A stretch of DNA of 64,000 bases, taken from assembly GCA_965644295.1 (NCBI GenBank), contig CBFFRP010000234.1, positions 186,001 through 250,000 on the forward strand, given 5' to 3'. This DNA is from Paraphysomonas bandaiensis (Eukaryota; Chrysophyceae). The position numbers and the translations under genes were made by a program. Numbering within the stretch: position 1 is the stretch's first letter; each line of letters begins with the position of its first letter. The notes under the pieces are model-generated. The model did no database searches and was not told where the DNA came from. It saw only the letters and a program-made list of their open reading frames with translations. Shown here one piece after another: positions 1 through 11,376 of this stretch.

Positions 1-3000
1 AGGACGAAGTCATGGCTATCACTGCTGATCTTCGCAATAAATTTGTTAAGGAGAGACCACACTTGGAGGATAACCAAGATAACCTCAAACAGTTCTTTAT
101 AGATAAAGTGAGAGACAACCTGCATCTAATGATCTGTATGTCTCCAATGAATCCCCGTTTCCCAGTAAGAGCAAGAAAATTTCCTGGCATTATTTCTTGC
201 CCGACTATCGACTGGTTCTTGCCTTGGCCTGCTGATGCCCTCGTTGAGTTGTCACAGGCTTTTATTGCTAACTTCCATGTGGAGTGTACCCCAGAGGTGA
301 AGCAAGGCCTTATGACACACATGGGTATGGTACACAGTATGGTGACAGAAGTCTGTGATGAATATTTCGTGAAGATGCGTCGTCGTGTGTACCAGACACC
401 GAAGTCATACCTCTCTTTCATTCAAAATTTCACACATCAGTATGGCATTAAACTCGCTGAATTGAAAGTAAAAGAGGGTAGAGTTAATTTAGGTTTGCAA
501 AAGCTAATTCAGGGAGCTGAAGATGTCGAGGAAATGAAACTAGTTCTTGCGGAAGAACAGGTGAAGCTTGAAGTGGCTACGAAGGATACGAACAAAATGC
601 TTGAGTCTTTGGAGGTTTCTTCTGCAGAGGCCAAGCGCGAAAGTGATAAGGTAACGACGATTAAAAACAAGTGCTTGGAAGATTCAAATCGTATCGGTGA
701 CGAGAAAGCAGCGTGTATGGCAGACTTGGCCAAAGCACAGCCCTTCGTGGATGAGGCTGAAACTGCTATTCGCTCCATCAAGCCAGCTGATATTCAGGAA
801 GTGAAACGTTTTGCAAATCCTGCCATTATTATTCAACTTGTGTTTGATGGTATTCTCTTGCTATTCAAGCTACCAATGAACCCTCCCAGAGCAGCTAAAC
901 TAAACGTCGCGAAGCAGGATATTAATTTTATCGAACCGTCATTTAGACCTCATGGTGTTGCTGTTATGAATCAAGCCGATTTCTTAAAACAAGTCGTTGA
1001 TTTTGGTGGAACAGGAAAAGATAAGATCAATGAGGAAACGATTGAATTTTTGTCGCCGTATGTGGAGCTGGAAGGATTCACTGCTGCAGTGGCTAAGAAT
1101 GCCTCCAAGGCCGCTGAAGGTCTTTGTGTGTGGGTTCGTGCGATGAAATTTTACCACGAGGCCTCCAAGATTGTGAAACCGAAACTTGAAGCTCTCTCCG
1201 TTGCAGAAGCAAACCTTGAGGCCGCGAACAAGGCTCTCAATGCAGCAGAGATGAGGTTACAGAGTTGTCAGGCACGTCTCGCTGAGCTTCAAGCAATGTT
1301 CGATACTCAAATGGCCGAAAAGAAGCGCATTGAGGACGGCGCTTTAGCTCTTCAACGTAAGATGATGATGGCATCTCAGCTCATTGGTGGTCTTGCGGGA
1401 GAGCGTGTTCGTTGGACAGATGACTCGAATAACTTTTCCGATATGAAGCGCCGTCTAGTAGGTGATTGTGCGGTGAGTTGTGCCTTCACCTGTTACTGTG
1501 GACCGTTCAACCAAGAGTTCAGACGATACCTGGTTGAAGATAAGTTCATCCATGACTGCAATACCCGGGGGGTACCAGTAACAAATGGTTTGGATATCAT
1601 ATCATTTATGGTTGATATTGGCACGATTGGTGACTGGAACATGCAGGGGCTTCCAGCTGATCCTCTGTCTATTCAAAATGGTATCTTGGTGACTCGAAGC
1701 AGTCGCTTTCCTTTGATGATCGATCCTCAAGGCCAAGCTATTAATTGGATTAAAAACAGGGAGGCAAGCAATGTACCAGCTTGGGGGCAAGCTACAATCA
1801 CGGACCCAAAACTGAAGGATAAGTTAGAGTTCTGTATGGGCGATGGCTTGGCGCTAATTGTTATTGGCGTGGAGGAAGAAATCGACCCAATGCTTGACCC
1901 AGTCATGGAACGGCAGATTACTCGTAAGGGTAAAAGAATGTTTATTAATGTATCCGATAAGATGATGGACTTTGATGAAAAGTTTATGATGTATTTTATT
2001 ACCCGTTTACCTAATCCGAATTTTAGTCCTGAGTTGCAAGCGAAAACAACCGTGGTTGATTTTACTGTAACACAGAAGGGGCTCGAGGAACAGCTTCTTG
2101 GTAAGGTGATTGGTAAGGAACAGAAGGCTCTTGAGGATCAGCTGAATGATGTGCTTGAGGAGGTGAACATGAACACAAAGTCTTTAATGGCCCTTGATGC
2201 CTCGTTGTTGGAGAGATTAACATCTAACACTGGGAATTTGTTAGAAGATGAAGAACTGATTGGAGTACTTGCGAATACGAAAGCAAAAGCCGCTGAAGTA
2301 AATAGTAAGCTCACCGCTGCCGCAGACACCAAAGCAAGCATTGCCGAAAAGCGTGAGCAGTTCCGACCAGTTGCTACCCGGGGATCTGTATTGTATTTCG
2401 CAATCGTCGAAATGTCGAATGTGAATTGCATGTATCAGACCTCTCTCGCCCAGTTTTTGGAGCTTTTCATTGACTCTATGGACAAAGCCGAAAAAGCTTC
2501 CCTTGCGTCGAAGAGAGTAGCGAATATCATAGACACAATGACGTACTTGGTATACCGATACGTTAATCGTGGTCTGTACGAAGCGGATAAACTAACTTAT
2601 ATTCTCCTCGTCACTCTCAAGATCATGATTACTGCCGGTAGCTTACGGCATAGCGATATGATATTATTCTTACGAGGAGGAGCTGCGCTCGATATTAATA
2701 GCGTGCGTAGAAAACCGTTCAACTGGATTTCTAATGAAGCCTGGCTGAATGTTGTTGAACTCTCTCAGTCGCTGAAGTTCTTTGCCGATTTACCGAATGA
2801 GATGTCTTCGAATGAGGCCATGTGGAGGCGTTGGTATGAAGACAATGAGCCAGAAGCTATTGGCATTCCTGACTACGAAGCTCGTATATCTGAAGTTAAG
2901 GATATTGGCTCCTTCTACAAATTATTGTTGGTGCGTTCATTACGTGTGGATAGATGTATGCTTATGAGCAAGTGGTTTGTCCGTAACACTGAGGAAATGG

Positions 3001-4922
3001 GACCCAAGTTCGTGGAACCTGTAACCGACACTATCGAGTCTATTTACGACGGTATGGTTGCTCACACTCCTGTTATTTTCTTACTGTCGACTGGCGCTGA
3101 CCCTACTGATGCCATTGAAACATTAGCTAGAAAGCGCAAACTGCCAAGTCCTGCGGTTATATCCATGGGTGAGGGTCAAGAACCTGTGGCCATAAAGGCC
3201 ATGCAAGCTGGGGCTGTGAATGGCACTTGGGTGCTGCTTCAGAACTGTGAGTTGGGACTGGAACTGATGCAAACCATGGAAGAATTTTTGGAGAAACTAT
3301 ACGAAGGGATGGACCCATCTTTCCGTTTGTTTATCACGGCTCTCCCAGATAAGGCCTTCCCTCTGGGTCTTCTACAGATGTCCACTAAAGTCACCAACGA
3401 ACCTCCATCCGGCCTCAAAGCTGGTATTCTGAGATCGTTTACTGTAATTGTGGACCAAGACCGGCTAGAGCGTGTGGACACTGGAGCTGCACAATGGAGA
3501 CAGCTGTTATTCGCGTTGTGCTTCTTGCATTCGATAGTTCAAGAAAGACGGAAATTCGGATCTCTTGGTTGGGGTATTCCGTACGAGTATAACAACGGCG
3601 ATTTAACCGCTTGCATCCTTTTCTTGGAGAAGCATCTATACAATGGATCTATCTCATGGCCGACTTTCCAGTACATGGTGTGTGAAGCGCAGTACGGTGG
3701 AAAGATCACGGACAATCTGGACCGGCGTCTGTTTAAGACATACACACAAGTGTGGCTCAATACATCGACATGCCAGGAAGGCTTTTCCTTTAACCCCAAG
3801 GCGCCTATTTTCAAATTGCCTGATAACTTTGTATATCGTGTGGAGAACTACGAGAATATCGGTCAGTATCACACGTATATCAAATCTTTCCCCGAAATAG
3901 ACTCGCCCGAAATATTTGGACTTCATCCTAACGCTGATCTCACTTTTCGAGTAAAGGAAGTTAATGCTTTGCTCCATACCCTTGGTGAGACCCAGCCCAA
4001 AGGAGGTGGAGGTGGAGGGGACGGTATGTCTAGGGAAGATGTTGTCTTCGAGAAGGCACAGGAGATCGCGGGTAGGATGCCTGCAGAGTACTCAGAAGAT
4101 GATTACAAAGCAAAAATACAGAAGCTTGGTGGTCTGGGAGTCCCCCTTAACATTTTCTTGTTCCAAGAGATTCAAAGGTTACAGAATGTGCTGGCGAAGG
4201 TTGGTGCAATGCTTACCCAGCTGCGACTAGCAATTAATGGCGAAGTGGTGATGACGGAAGAGTTACAGTCATGCCTTGACGCAATATTTGATGCTAAGGT
4301 ACCAACGACTTGGCTCTTCACAGTCGCTGGTGATGAATTCTCATGGATCCTCCCCACCCTTGGACTGTGGTTTTCATCTCTGCTATTGCGCGACGATCAG
4401 GACAGGGAATGGCTCACTCGTGGACGTCCACACACATACTGGCTGACAGGATTCTTTAACCCTCAGGGTATGCTTACAGCAATGAAACAGGAAGTATGTC
4501 GTAAGCATCAGAAGGATGCAGTCAAGTGGGCTCTGGACGATATTGTTTACCATACAGAGGTAACTCAGTACGAGAAGGTAGATCACGTGAAAAGCTCACC
4601 TGCTGAAGGATGTTACATACACGGGCTTTTCTTAGAGGGATGTGCGTGGTCTAAAGACCAACAGCAGCTAGTTGAAAGTGAGCCAAAAACTTTGTTTGTG
4701 GCGTTGCCTGTGCTCCTTGTATCTGCGAATCTGAAACAAGAAGAAGCCAGAATAAAGAAGGACGTGTATGGCTCTCAAGGGCCTTATGAGTGCCCATGTT
4801 ATAAGTACAGAGCGAGGACAGATCGTTACCTCATTTTTATTGTGAATTTAAAGTGTTCAACTGAAAAGAATCCCAATTTCTGGACACTTCGTGGGGTTGG
4901 ACTACTGTGCAATACCGACTAA
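1..4922 (+). CDS. Axonemal outer-arm dynein heavy chain, gamma/DNAH5-DNAH8 type (3' part)
   Basis: ATP-driven motor of the outer arm that slides axonemal doublet microtubules in flagella. The frame is already open at base 3, so the first Met at 12 is internal. About 1,640 C-terminal residues of a protein normally near 4,500 are present. Visible in order: the end of AAA4 (LHLMICMSP, then TIDWF), stalk helix CC1, the microtubule-binding tip (LPMNPPR area, residues about 260-400), stalk helix CC2 ending near AGERVRW, AAA5 (WNMQGLPADPLSIQNG), AAA6 (GTWVLLQNC) and the C-terminal domain ending WTLRGVGLLCNTD. The stalk and C-terminus resemble Chlamydomonas gamma HC and animal DNAH5/8 more than cytoplasmic or inner-arm dyneins. 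There is no intron in 4.9 kb, unlike most neighbours. Family is certain; the outer-arm gamma assignment is probable. The stop is TAA at 4920. Confidence 0.95.
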   Translation, partial: DEVMAITADLRNKFVKERPHLEDNQDNLKQFFIDKVRDNLHLMICMSPMNPRFPVRARKFPGIISCPTIDWFLPWPADALVELSQAFIANFHVECTPEVKQGLMTHMGMVHSMVTEVCDEYFVKMRRRVYQTPKSYLSFIQNFTHQYGIKLAELKVKEGRVNLGLQKLIQGAEDVEEMKLVLAEEQVKLEVATKDTNKMLESLEVSSAEAKRESDKVTTIKNKCLEDSNRIGDEKAACMADLAKAQPFVDEAETAIRSIKPADIQEVKRFANPAIIIQLVFDGILLLFKLPMNPPRAAKLNVAKQDINFIEPSFRPHGVAVMNQADFLKQVVDFGGTGKDKINEETIEFLSPYVELEGFTAAVAKNASKAAEGLCVWVRAMKFYHEASKIVKPKLEALSVAEANLEAANKALNAAEMRLQSCQARLAELQAMFDTQMAEKKRIEDGALALQRKMMMASQLIGGLAGERVRWTDDSNNFSDMKRRLVGDCAVSCAFTCYCGPFNQEFRRYLVEDKFIHDCNTRGVPVTNGLDIISFMVDIGTIGDWNMQGLPADPLSIQNGILVTRSSRFPLMIDPQGQAINWIKNREASNVPAWGQATITDPKLKDKLEFCMGDGLALIVIGVEEEIDPMLDPVMERQITRKGKRMFINVSDKMMDFDEKFMMYFITRLPNPNFSPELQAKTTVVDFTVTQKGLEEQLLGKVIGKEQKALEDQLNDVLEEVNMNTKSLMALDASLLERLTSNTGNLLEDEELIGVLANTKAKAAEVNSKLTAAADTKASIAEKREQFRPVATRGSVLYFAIVEMSNVNCMYQTSLAQFLELFIDSMDKAEKASLASKRVANIIDTMTYLVYRYVNRGLYEADKLTYILLVTLKIMITAGSLRHSDMILFLRGGAALDINSVRRKPFNWISNEAWLNVVELSQSLKFFADLPNEMSSNEAMWRRWYEDNEPEAIGIPDYEARISEVKDIGSFYKLLLVRSLRVDRCMLMSKWFVRNTEEMGPKFVEPVTDTIESIYDGMVAHTPVIFLLSTGADPTDAIETLARKRKLPSPAVISMGEGQEPVAIKAMQAGAVNGTWVLLQNCELGLELMQTMEEFLEKLYEGMDPSFRLFITALPDKAFPLGLLQMSTKVTNEPPSGLKAGILRSFTVIVDQDRLERVDTGAAQWRQLLFALCFLHSIVQERRKFGSLGWGIPYEYNNGDLTACILFLEKHLYNGSISWPTFQYMVCEAQYGGKITDNLDRRLFKTYTQVWLNTSTCQEGFSFNPKAPIFKLPDNFVYRVENYENIGQYHTYIKSFPEIDSPEIFGLHPNADLTFRVKEVNALLHTLGETQPKGGGGGGDGMSREDVVFEKAQEIAGRMPAEYSEDDYKAKIQKLGGLGVPLNIFLFQEIQRLQNVLAKVGAMLTQLRLAINGEVVMTEELQSCLDAIFDAKVPTTWLFTVAGDEFSWILPTLGLWFSSLLLRDDQDREWLTRGRPHTYWLTGFFNPQGMLTAMKQEVCRKHQKDAVKWALDDIVYHTEVTQYEKVDHVKSSPAEGCYIHGLFLEGCAWSKDQQQLVESEPKTLFVALPVLLVSANLKQEEARIKKDVYGSQGPYECPCYKYRARTDRYLIFIVNLKCSTEKNPNFWTLRGVGLLCNTD

Positions 4923-5329
4923 GTTGCAAATGTTTTTAGTGCGTAGTGGAATAGTAGAAATGCTGTCGATTGAGGATATATCATGATGAGGTTCGAATTA
5001 AAGAACATTGAACAGTATGATATGTAGTAATAACTAATAATAGTATCTTAAATACGATACTGAAATACTCCTTCCATATTCTGCCCGTACCACTGTTTTT
5101 TAGAGTGCTTGCGCTGTTTATGTTAAGTTTTGCTTATTCGTAAGCGATTAGAAGCTGTATATTGAAGATTTTGAATTGTTCATTGGTTGCTGGAATAAGT
5201 TTCTCTATGATAGAACTGTAGAATACGTTAAATATAATATGGAAAAAACTGCAATACTATGAAGTCAAAAATACTAGCTATAACTGTGAAACTGAAGTTC
5301 CATGACGATACAAGATACGGAAGCTGAAC
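4923..5329. other. AT-rich 3' flank of the dynein gene
   Basis: No coding exon, RNA gene or clear repeat is seen. It separates the dynein stop codon from the first LTR-like sequence. Confidence 0.6.
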
Positions 5330-5580
5330 AGATGAAGGTGTAACCACTCTATCACTCAAATCAAGCGCAGTGAGCAAGAAGAATGCTGATATATGACATC
5401 TGCTGACTTAGGATTTTTGAGTCCTTAAGGTGAACAGCTCGGACGCTTGACTTAAGCAGGCAGCCCAAACCCCGGATGCCTGTTTATTCGTTAGGGGCGC
5501 AATGAGTAGGCAGAACAATATCTACTGGCTATATATGCGGCTCACGTTAGTTTCCCGGAGAAATCTCTCCGATATTGTTT
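5330..5580 (+). repeat. LTR-like sequence upstream of gag (copy A)
   Basis: It matches, in the opposite orientation, the repeat at 48455-48920. Shared blocks include GCAGTGAGCAAG, GGATTTTTGAGT, AGGCAGCCCAA, GTTTATTCGT and TATATATGCGG followed by CACGTTAGTTT. It lies directly upstream of the gag remnant in the same orientation, so a 5' LTR of that element is the natural reading. Its outer end is approximate. Confidence 0.7.
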
Positions 5581-6047
5581 ATCCCCCAGAACTCCACGAA
5601 AAGTTGCGAGTCCAACTTTGTTGAGGGAGGGGAGAAAGAAGGATAGAGCCGATGTGCCGTGGTTCGACGATAATAACATCGAACAATGAATTGATGACTT
5701 TAAGGCATTCCTTATGGGAAAAGAAACTGAGTGACGTTGTGCTGGACAGACCACCAAAGGAGGAGGACTTCGGAATTCCACAGTTAACAAAAATAAGATC
5801 TAATCGTTCAAGCAAGCTGGAAAGACTACTGGTAGGCAAACCCGATCGCTTATTCATACTGTAGGGAGGCAGTGAAGAGATCTCTGAAGGAGCTTCTGAA
5901 GTTCAATCTGAAACACAAGGAATTCAAATCAGAGGAAGGGACAACAAATTCAGTGCGCAAGAGATGGTTGAAACACTCAGAACTTGATTCCAAGGAAACC
6001 AATAGAACATAATCGGCGACTTGCTCGCTTAATACGGGTCATTCGAG

Positions 6048-6530
6048 ATGAAGCCGGAGGAATCAGTTGAGGAATATGTGTTGCGATTTGAAATGCTACT
6101 CCGAGAACTTCAAGCATTGAATCTAAATGTCACTGACATTTTAAATACCAGTCGTCAAAAAGAAGGACTGGTGAACGAGGAGTATGATGCGTTGAACTGT
6201 ACTTTATTTCTGTTACCTGATGATGTCTCATATGAGGTTTTGTCTAAGAAATTGAGCAATATGATGATACGAAGTCGGAGAGACGCATTCTGGAGAATAA
6301 GCGTAAGCCTACGGAGGAGGTGAATTACACATAGAAACCTCGAAGGAAGGGGTGAGTATCTACTTCGTCGAAGAAGTGAATTCACTCTTCGAAGAAAGGA
6401 ATACGTCATCATCATAATACTGATCAGTGCAGAACAAAGCAGATAGAGGTAAAGGGACAGAGACTAGGAAACAGAGAGTTCACAGGTTGCAGAGTGTGCA
6501 AATGGAAAAACCATCGAGTCCATGAATGCC
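6048..6530 (+). pseudogene. Retrotransposon gag remnant with CCHC zinc knuckle
   Basis: The piece at 6048-6323 (start MKPEESVEEYVLRFEMLLREL) has the helical look of Ty3/gypsy gag capsid. After a frame break, bases 6488-6529 encode a perfect retroviral-type knuckle, CX2CX4HX4C (CRVCKWKNHRVHEC), which binds RNA. Stops separate the two parts, so no functional Gag can be made. The pattern is seen directly; the element class follows from the neighbouring RT/RNase H. Confidence 0.75.
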
Positions 6531-6604
6531 CCTGAAAATTAAACGAAAAGTCCGAGTATGCATCACTTGTTGACTCATCTGTTGATATTTATGACGAAAG
6601 TGAA

Positions 6605-6808
6605 ATGTGCTGCATGATTGACAATGACCATAACACTTATATTGATACATGCTGTTCATTGTCGATGTTTTTGGTTAATGATCAGAGTATATTTGATGAT
6701 GTGTCACACTCCGACAGAATTATTATACGAGTAACAGTGATAGGAAAACGAAATGAATGGAGCGAGATAGAATTATCTAGAAATAAATCGTTTCTTATGT
6801 TCCGGTAG
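6605..6808 (+). pseudogene. Retropepsin-like remnant
   Basis: A 67-residue reading frame contains YIDTCCSLSMFLVNDQSIF, which resembles the active-site region of retrotransposon aspartic proteases (D-S/T-G/C-x-S, then a loop ending in a phenylalanine). The catalytic Gly after D-T is replaced by Cys. Its position between the gag knuckle and RT/RNase H supports the call. Alone it would be weak. Confidence 0.5.
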
Positions 6809-7129
6809 ACGACTCAACGATATGGACTACAAAACGGCATCCGCCTTATCGGTCATAGCAACGGAGAGAGAGTTTTAGAGGGGCAAATGATAGGAAATAG
6901 AATGACTGTGGTGCCACTCAACGTCTACTTGAATTTAAAAACACATCGTACAGAGGTAACAGAGTATTCAACCTTACAGATCAGTATCGAGAGGACGAAT
7001 TGGAGTAACTGCATCATATAAGACTCGGCCTTTTCAATATGGGGGCCTTAACGGAAGCTCAAAACAAATCAGGCCTTTCCAAAACACCTTCCATTTCTTG
7101 CTTTAAAAATAAGGAGCTTAGCAATAAAT

Positions 7130-7863
7130 ACTATAGTCTAAAATTCAACGGAATAAGCCATTGACAAACTCGCTGATTCCACGGATGTCACAGAGGTTCG
7201 TTGCATTCTGGGGAGTACCTCGTTCTATCGGCAGTACTTACATCAGTAAGCTGATGTTGTGTTACCTCTATACGAACTGACGAAGGAGAACGTTAATGTA
7301 AAGAAGCTATGGCTCCCGGAGGTTTGCGGTTATTGCATGGAAAAACGCAAAGAGCGAAATGCTCCTGTGTACTTCGTTTTATCGATAATTTCAAATCTTT
7401 TGCGATTCATCTGGAGATGCCTCTAAGATGAAGCGGGGAATCGGAGGGGTTCTCACCATGCAACATGATGACGATGGTCAGGTACATCCGGTAGAATATT
7501 TCAGCCGTAGTTAATTCCCGCAGAACGCAATTATTCGGCCACAGATTCAGAATGTAAAGCACTTCGCGATGTCATTCTCTATTGGCATATTTATCCGACC
7601 ATAAATGCCTAAAATATATGGTTCATACCGTGACTGCGACTCTCAATTCACATTTACTGGGCAATCTGATGGATCTTCAATCATATCATTTTTCCTTGCA
7701 TTATAAAAAGGGGGTGGGAAGTGTAGTAGCTGATATGCTAAGCCGGCTTTGGCTAATAGGTGATGTCCTACCTGCTTCACGGGAGAAACTGGCAGATCAT
7801 CTTTCCGCTGTAGTAGCTAATTCGAGCGTATTCGAACATGGGGTGCTGCGAAACGACAATTGA
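7130..7863 (+). pseudogene. Ty3/gypsy RT C-terminus and RNase H remnant (first copy)
   Basis: Read across frames, this gives the end of reverse transcriptase (PLYELTKENV-like), then RNase H features: GGVLTMQHDDDGQVHPVEYFSR, NYSATDSECKALRDVI, and in the clean piece 7582-7863 DHKCLKYMV followed by YKKGVGSVVADMLSRL. These are diagnostic for Ty3/gypsy RNase H. Several frameshifts and stops make it non-functional. Confidence 0.8.
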
Positions 7864-8559
7864 CTAAATTAAAACGTAAGACTGTTGTGGAAGCGCAGGC
7901 TATGAAAAAGCTGAAAACTTGTTTTCCTAAAACTGTTGTCCATGACTCTAATTGTCATGCGATTGATTCTAATTTAACAGCTTCCTACTCTGTGAAGAAG
8001 GGGGGAGTAATAGGAGGAAGCTCAGAATTTTGAAATTCAAGGCAGCTTGTTCTATGAAAAGGAGAGCACAGTCGAGTATTGATGTACATCAATGTAGTCA
8101 ACAGAGGTGGAAAACGTCTTTAAAGAATCGGCTATAGCAGAAGTTAAAGAAACTGGCGATTCAAGTATCTAAACGAACAGCGCAGGATAGCGCATTCGAA
8201 ATACAAGTGAACAATCGGTTTGAAATAGTCTTCATCCGTCTAGAAAAAAGATTACATGGAAGAGACAATTTAAGAGCCTCCCACTGCCCAGTCCAATGGC
8301 AATATATATATATATATTGAGGAGGCTCTTAAATTTCCTTCTAAAATCTTATTTGGAGATAAGAAACCAGGGAAATTGTTCAGGGATTTAAAGAAGAACG
8401 CCAACCTTCCGAATGTGCAGCGAGCTATTGTCATGCGTGAGGAGAGAACGTGCAAAGTTCGTATTCATGAGCTAAAGTTTTCGAAAGTTGCCTGAGCTGT
8501 GAAACGAATTTTAGACTTTCAAGAGGACAAGAGCAGACTATTGTACGCTTGCAGAAAGT

Positions 8560-8640
8560 TGTTTCTGGTGAATTGAGGGATCATCTCAGAGAGGTTTATC
8601 ATCTTGGTCATGCTGAGATCTCGGAGATGGATTTGTGGAC
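8560..8640 (+). pseudogene. Possible integrase zinc-binding (HHCC) fragment
   Basis: Bases around 8570-8640 encode LRDHLREVYHLGHAEISEMD, reminiscent of the first half of an integrase H2C2 domain. It is short and lacks the CxxC half. It is listed because it sits at the expected distance after the RNase H remnant. Confidence 0.35.
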
Positions 8641-8699
8641 TTACTCCGTATCATTACCACGGAAACACAGTTTAACTGTGTTGGTTTTTATGAGGAGTT

Positions 8700-9590
8700 G
8701 AAGGATTCTCTCAAACACATACGAATCATGGAATAGAAGAAAGTCACAACTGTCACCTTTGAACAGTTCTACTTTCAGCACTCTATGTTTCGGACCATGC
8801 TATCCATCGTGCTTGAGTGCAATAAAGATTGGACAGAGTGCTCGGAGCTTCCAACTACAGTGTTGTCTCAACGGACGCTACGCACATACTGGAAGAATTA
8901 TTCACCACACGGGTCAATGGCACTGGCGAAGATACGACACACCCCTCCTCACAGATCTCGGTCCCATGTTAGGAGACGTCACAGATCTCCACCACCAGAG
9001 AGACCTCCATCAATACACCCTCCGTAGAGATAGCGCGTATGCTGCACTAACGCAGCGAGACCCGCAGTATTGGACACGCAGCGGAACAAGGCTCCCACAC
9101 AAGCTCCATCCTCTCCGTACCCATAACTCCTCCAAACACTACATCTCCCTCGCATTTGTATCCCTTTATGTGTGAATTGATGAGACATGCTTTTCAACAA
9201 ACATCGTATGAGTTAGAAACTGATACCAAAAAGGTTACAAATCATGAGTTGTCTGGTTTAGAGCACGGTTTAGTACGCAAATTGTACCGGAAGAAGAGGA
9301 TTCTTAATTGCCGGTACAATTCAAAGAAGCTTTGGTTTTCTTAGAAATGACTAGAGCAGAAGCTCTGAAATACTATGAACAGTTTTTGGAAACCCATGTC
9401 AGTCAGGAGATCAAGGAACAGACTGATGTTATGCATAGAAAAGATCTGATTATTACATGAGAGAACTTGTTGCATTTATCTATCTATTACTCTAGACTAG
9501 TGGTAACACAGATTATGCAATGTTCAGTTATCTCGGGACTGCTTATGCATGCTGCAAGCACCTTGGTGCAACCATCCCTTACTGATGTTA
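8700..9590. other. C-rich, broken interval between retroelement copies
   Basis: Bases 8880-9180 are rich in CA and CT with repeated CACAGATCTC-like words. Small open frames here show no recognisable domain. The rest (9180-9590) may be degraded pre-RT polyprotein. I see no host gene. Confidence 0.4.
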
Positions 9591-9594
9591 TGTT

Positions 9595-11027
9595 ATGCAT
9601 CTCTTGAGGAATAAAGCAGTTAAAGTCTTTGTGCCAGATGTGTGGTCTAGTGTCAAAGGTGCTGAACCGTTAAAAATTAAGAGGAAAGATATGATTCCGG
9701 ATAGGATAAAACCCAAAGCGAGGCCTCTATTAACCCAAAGCTATGGAGACTTCAGAAAAAGAATTTCATCGTTTTTGTGTGGGTATTTTTATCGGAAGAG
9801 CAGGTCACCATGGGCTTCTTGTCTAGTAGTATCACCCAAGGCTACACCTCCATATATTCGGTTCTGTGGAGACTATGTTAAAATTAATGATCATGTGCAT
9901 GTGGGAAACTACACCATTCCCAATATTAAGCATGAACTTGATAAGATTATCAACTTTCCGTATTACCTTGACATAGATCTTACGAATGCGTTTCATCAAA
10001 TATTTCTAGATGAATAAACTTCCGCAAAATTATCCATCCAAACGCCATGAAGGCAGTTTGCACTTAATTTCATGCCAGAGGGTATTATATAGTACCTGCT
10101 ACTGGTGTTCTACTAAAGGTTGTTGTTCGTCAACGTTTTGACAATATGCTAATACTCGCCAACGATCCCCAGAATGCTTATTATGAGAAGTTGGAGCGAG
10201 TCATTGATAGATGTCTGGAGAGAAACATCAATTTGAAAATGGCCAAGAGCTGGCTTGGCTTGAAGAAAGTTAATTTCTTCGGATACGTATATGCAAACAC
10301 AAATCTTATGAAGTGTGTCCGGATAAAAGGAAGAAGCGTTGGCAAATATACCCATGCCATCATTGACCAAACAGGCTAGGGCTTTGCTTGGCATGGGAGT
10401 TTTCTTTTCCAGCTTTATACTAAAATATTCTGACTTAGTAGGTCATCTTACGGACCTCACGAAAACGTCTTTCAACTGGAACAAGTCCACGTGGCGGCAT
10501 GACTATGAGGCAGAATATAAACGCTCTTGCAAGACGCGTGTGAGTTTTATTCTATCCAGACTACGAGCTGGAGTGGATCTCTTACGAACATATGCGAGTG
10601 AGCTAGATAGGCTCTGTACTACTTCAACTGAAGATATTACCTCTGGGGAAGCTCAATTGCAACCGATTGCCTTTATCTCTAAAAAGTTCTCAGAGCAAGC
10701 AATGAAATGGGCTACTATAGAGCAGGAGGGCTATGGTATCTACTATTCGGTGAAACAATTGGCGTATTATCTAGTTGGGAGAAACAATTTACTATAGAAA
10801 CGGACCACAACAATTTGGTCTGGATGGAGGTGTCTGAAGTACCTAATATTGGTAGATGGAGAAGATTCCTGCAATCTTTCAATTTTAAAATCCGACATAC
10901 TTTTGGAGCCCAGAGTTGGTTAGCAGACTGGTTTTCCAGAGAACACCAACTAGCCTATCTGTCGGGCATGTTCTTGGACGATTCTATGTGGGAAGATGCA
11001 TATTTTCATGAATATTTCTCGTGAGGA
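9595..11027 (+). pseudogene. Ty3/gypsy reverse transcriptase and RNase H (second copy)
   Basis: Bases 9595-10017 encode the RT fingers/palm (SPWASCLVVSPKA, RFCGDYVKIN, YYLDIDLTNAFHQI), where YLDID carries the first catalytic Asp. After frame breaks, 10146-10379 gives the following palm (NMLILAND at the YxDD position, one Asp apparently Asn) and the connection ends in FFGYVY. Bases 10339-11024 give RNase H in two frames (FISKKFSEQAMKWATIEQEG; then ETDHNNLVWM and AQSWLADWFSREH). Frameshifts near 10020, 10140, 10380 and 10795 and stops abolish function. Confidence 0.85.
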
Positions 11028-11309
11028 ATGCTTGATGCGCGAGAGGTACACAAATCTCGCGTGGATAATCTCGGAGGGAAAGTCACTTGGATTCGTCTCA
11101 ATAAACGTTTTCCAGGGCATGGAATACCTTATCAGGTGGTGGCGGAATATATATCCAACTGTCCAACTTGCGTAAAAACCCGGTTAGCCATGAAGGAAGC
11201 ACTTATTCCCATAATGCGCAACCTAAAACCTCCGGGGGCTCGCAGTGCCAGTGGTATCGATGCGGTGGAGATCACTCCACATGGCAAGGACGGTTACACA
11301 TGGCAATAG
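11028..11309 (+). pseudogene. Integrase N-terminal zinc-binding region (second copy)
   Basis: It encodes EVHKSRVDNLGG, then YISNCPTCVKTR (the CxxC of the H2C2 zinc domain) and ends GIDAVEITPHGKDGYTW, which normally leads into the DDE catalytic core. The core does not follow on this strand. The corresponding downstream portion is on the opposite strand at 11400-12150. Confidence 0.8.
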
Positions 11310-11376
11310 CCCGGAGGAGAATACCTTGAAAACCCGAAGGCCTATCGCATTACAAAAAGTGCTAATAAGGCAATTA

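Noticed and set aside
8759-9200. Open frames of 138 and 80 codons within the retroelement cluster
   Set aside because: Low-complexity C-rich sequence with no domain; the overlapping frames suggest composition rather than coding.
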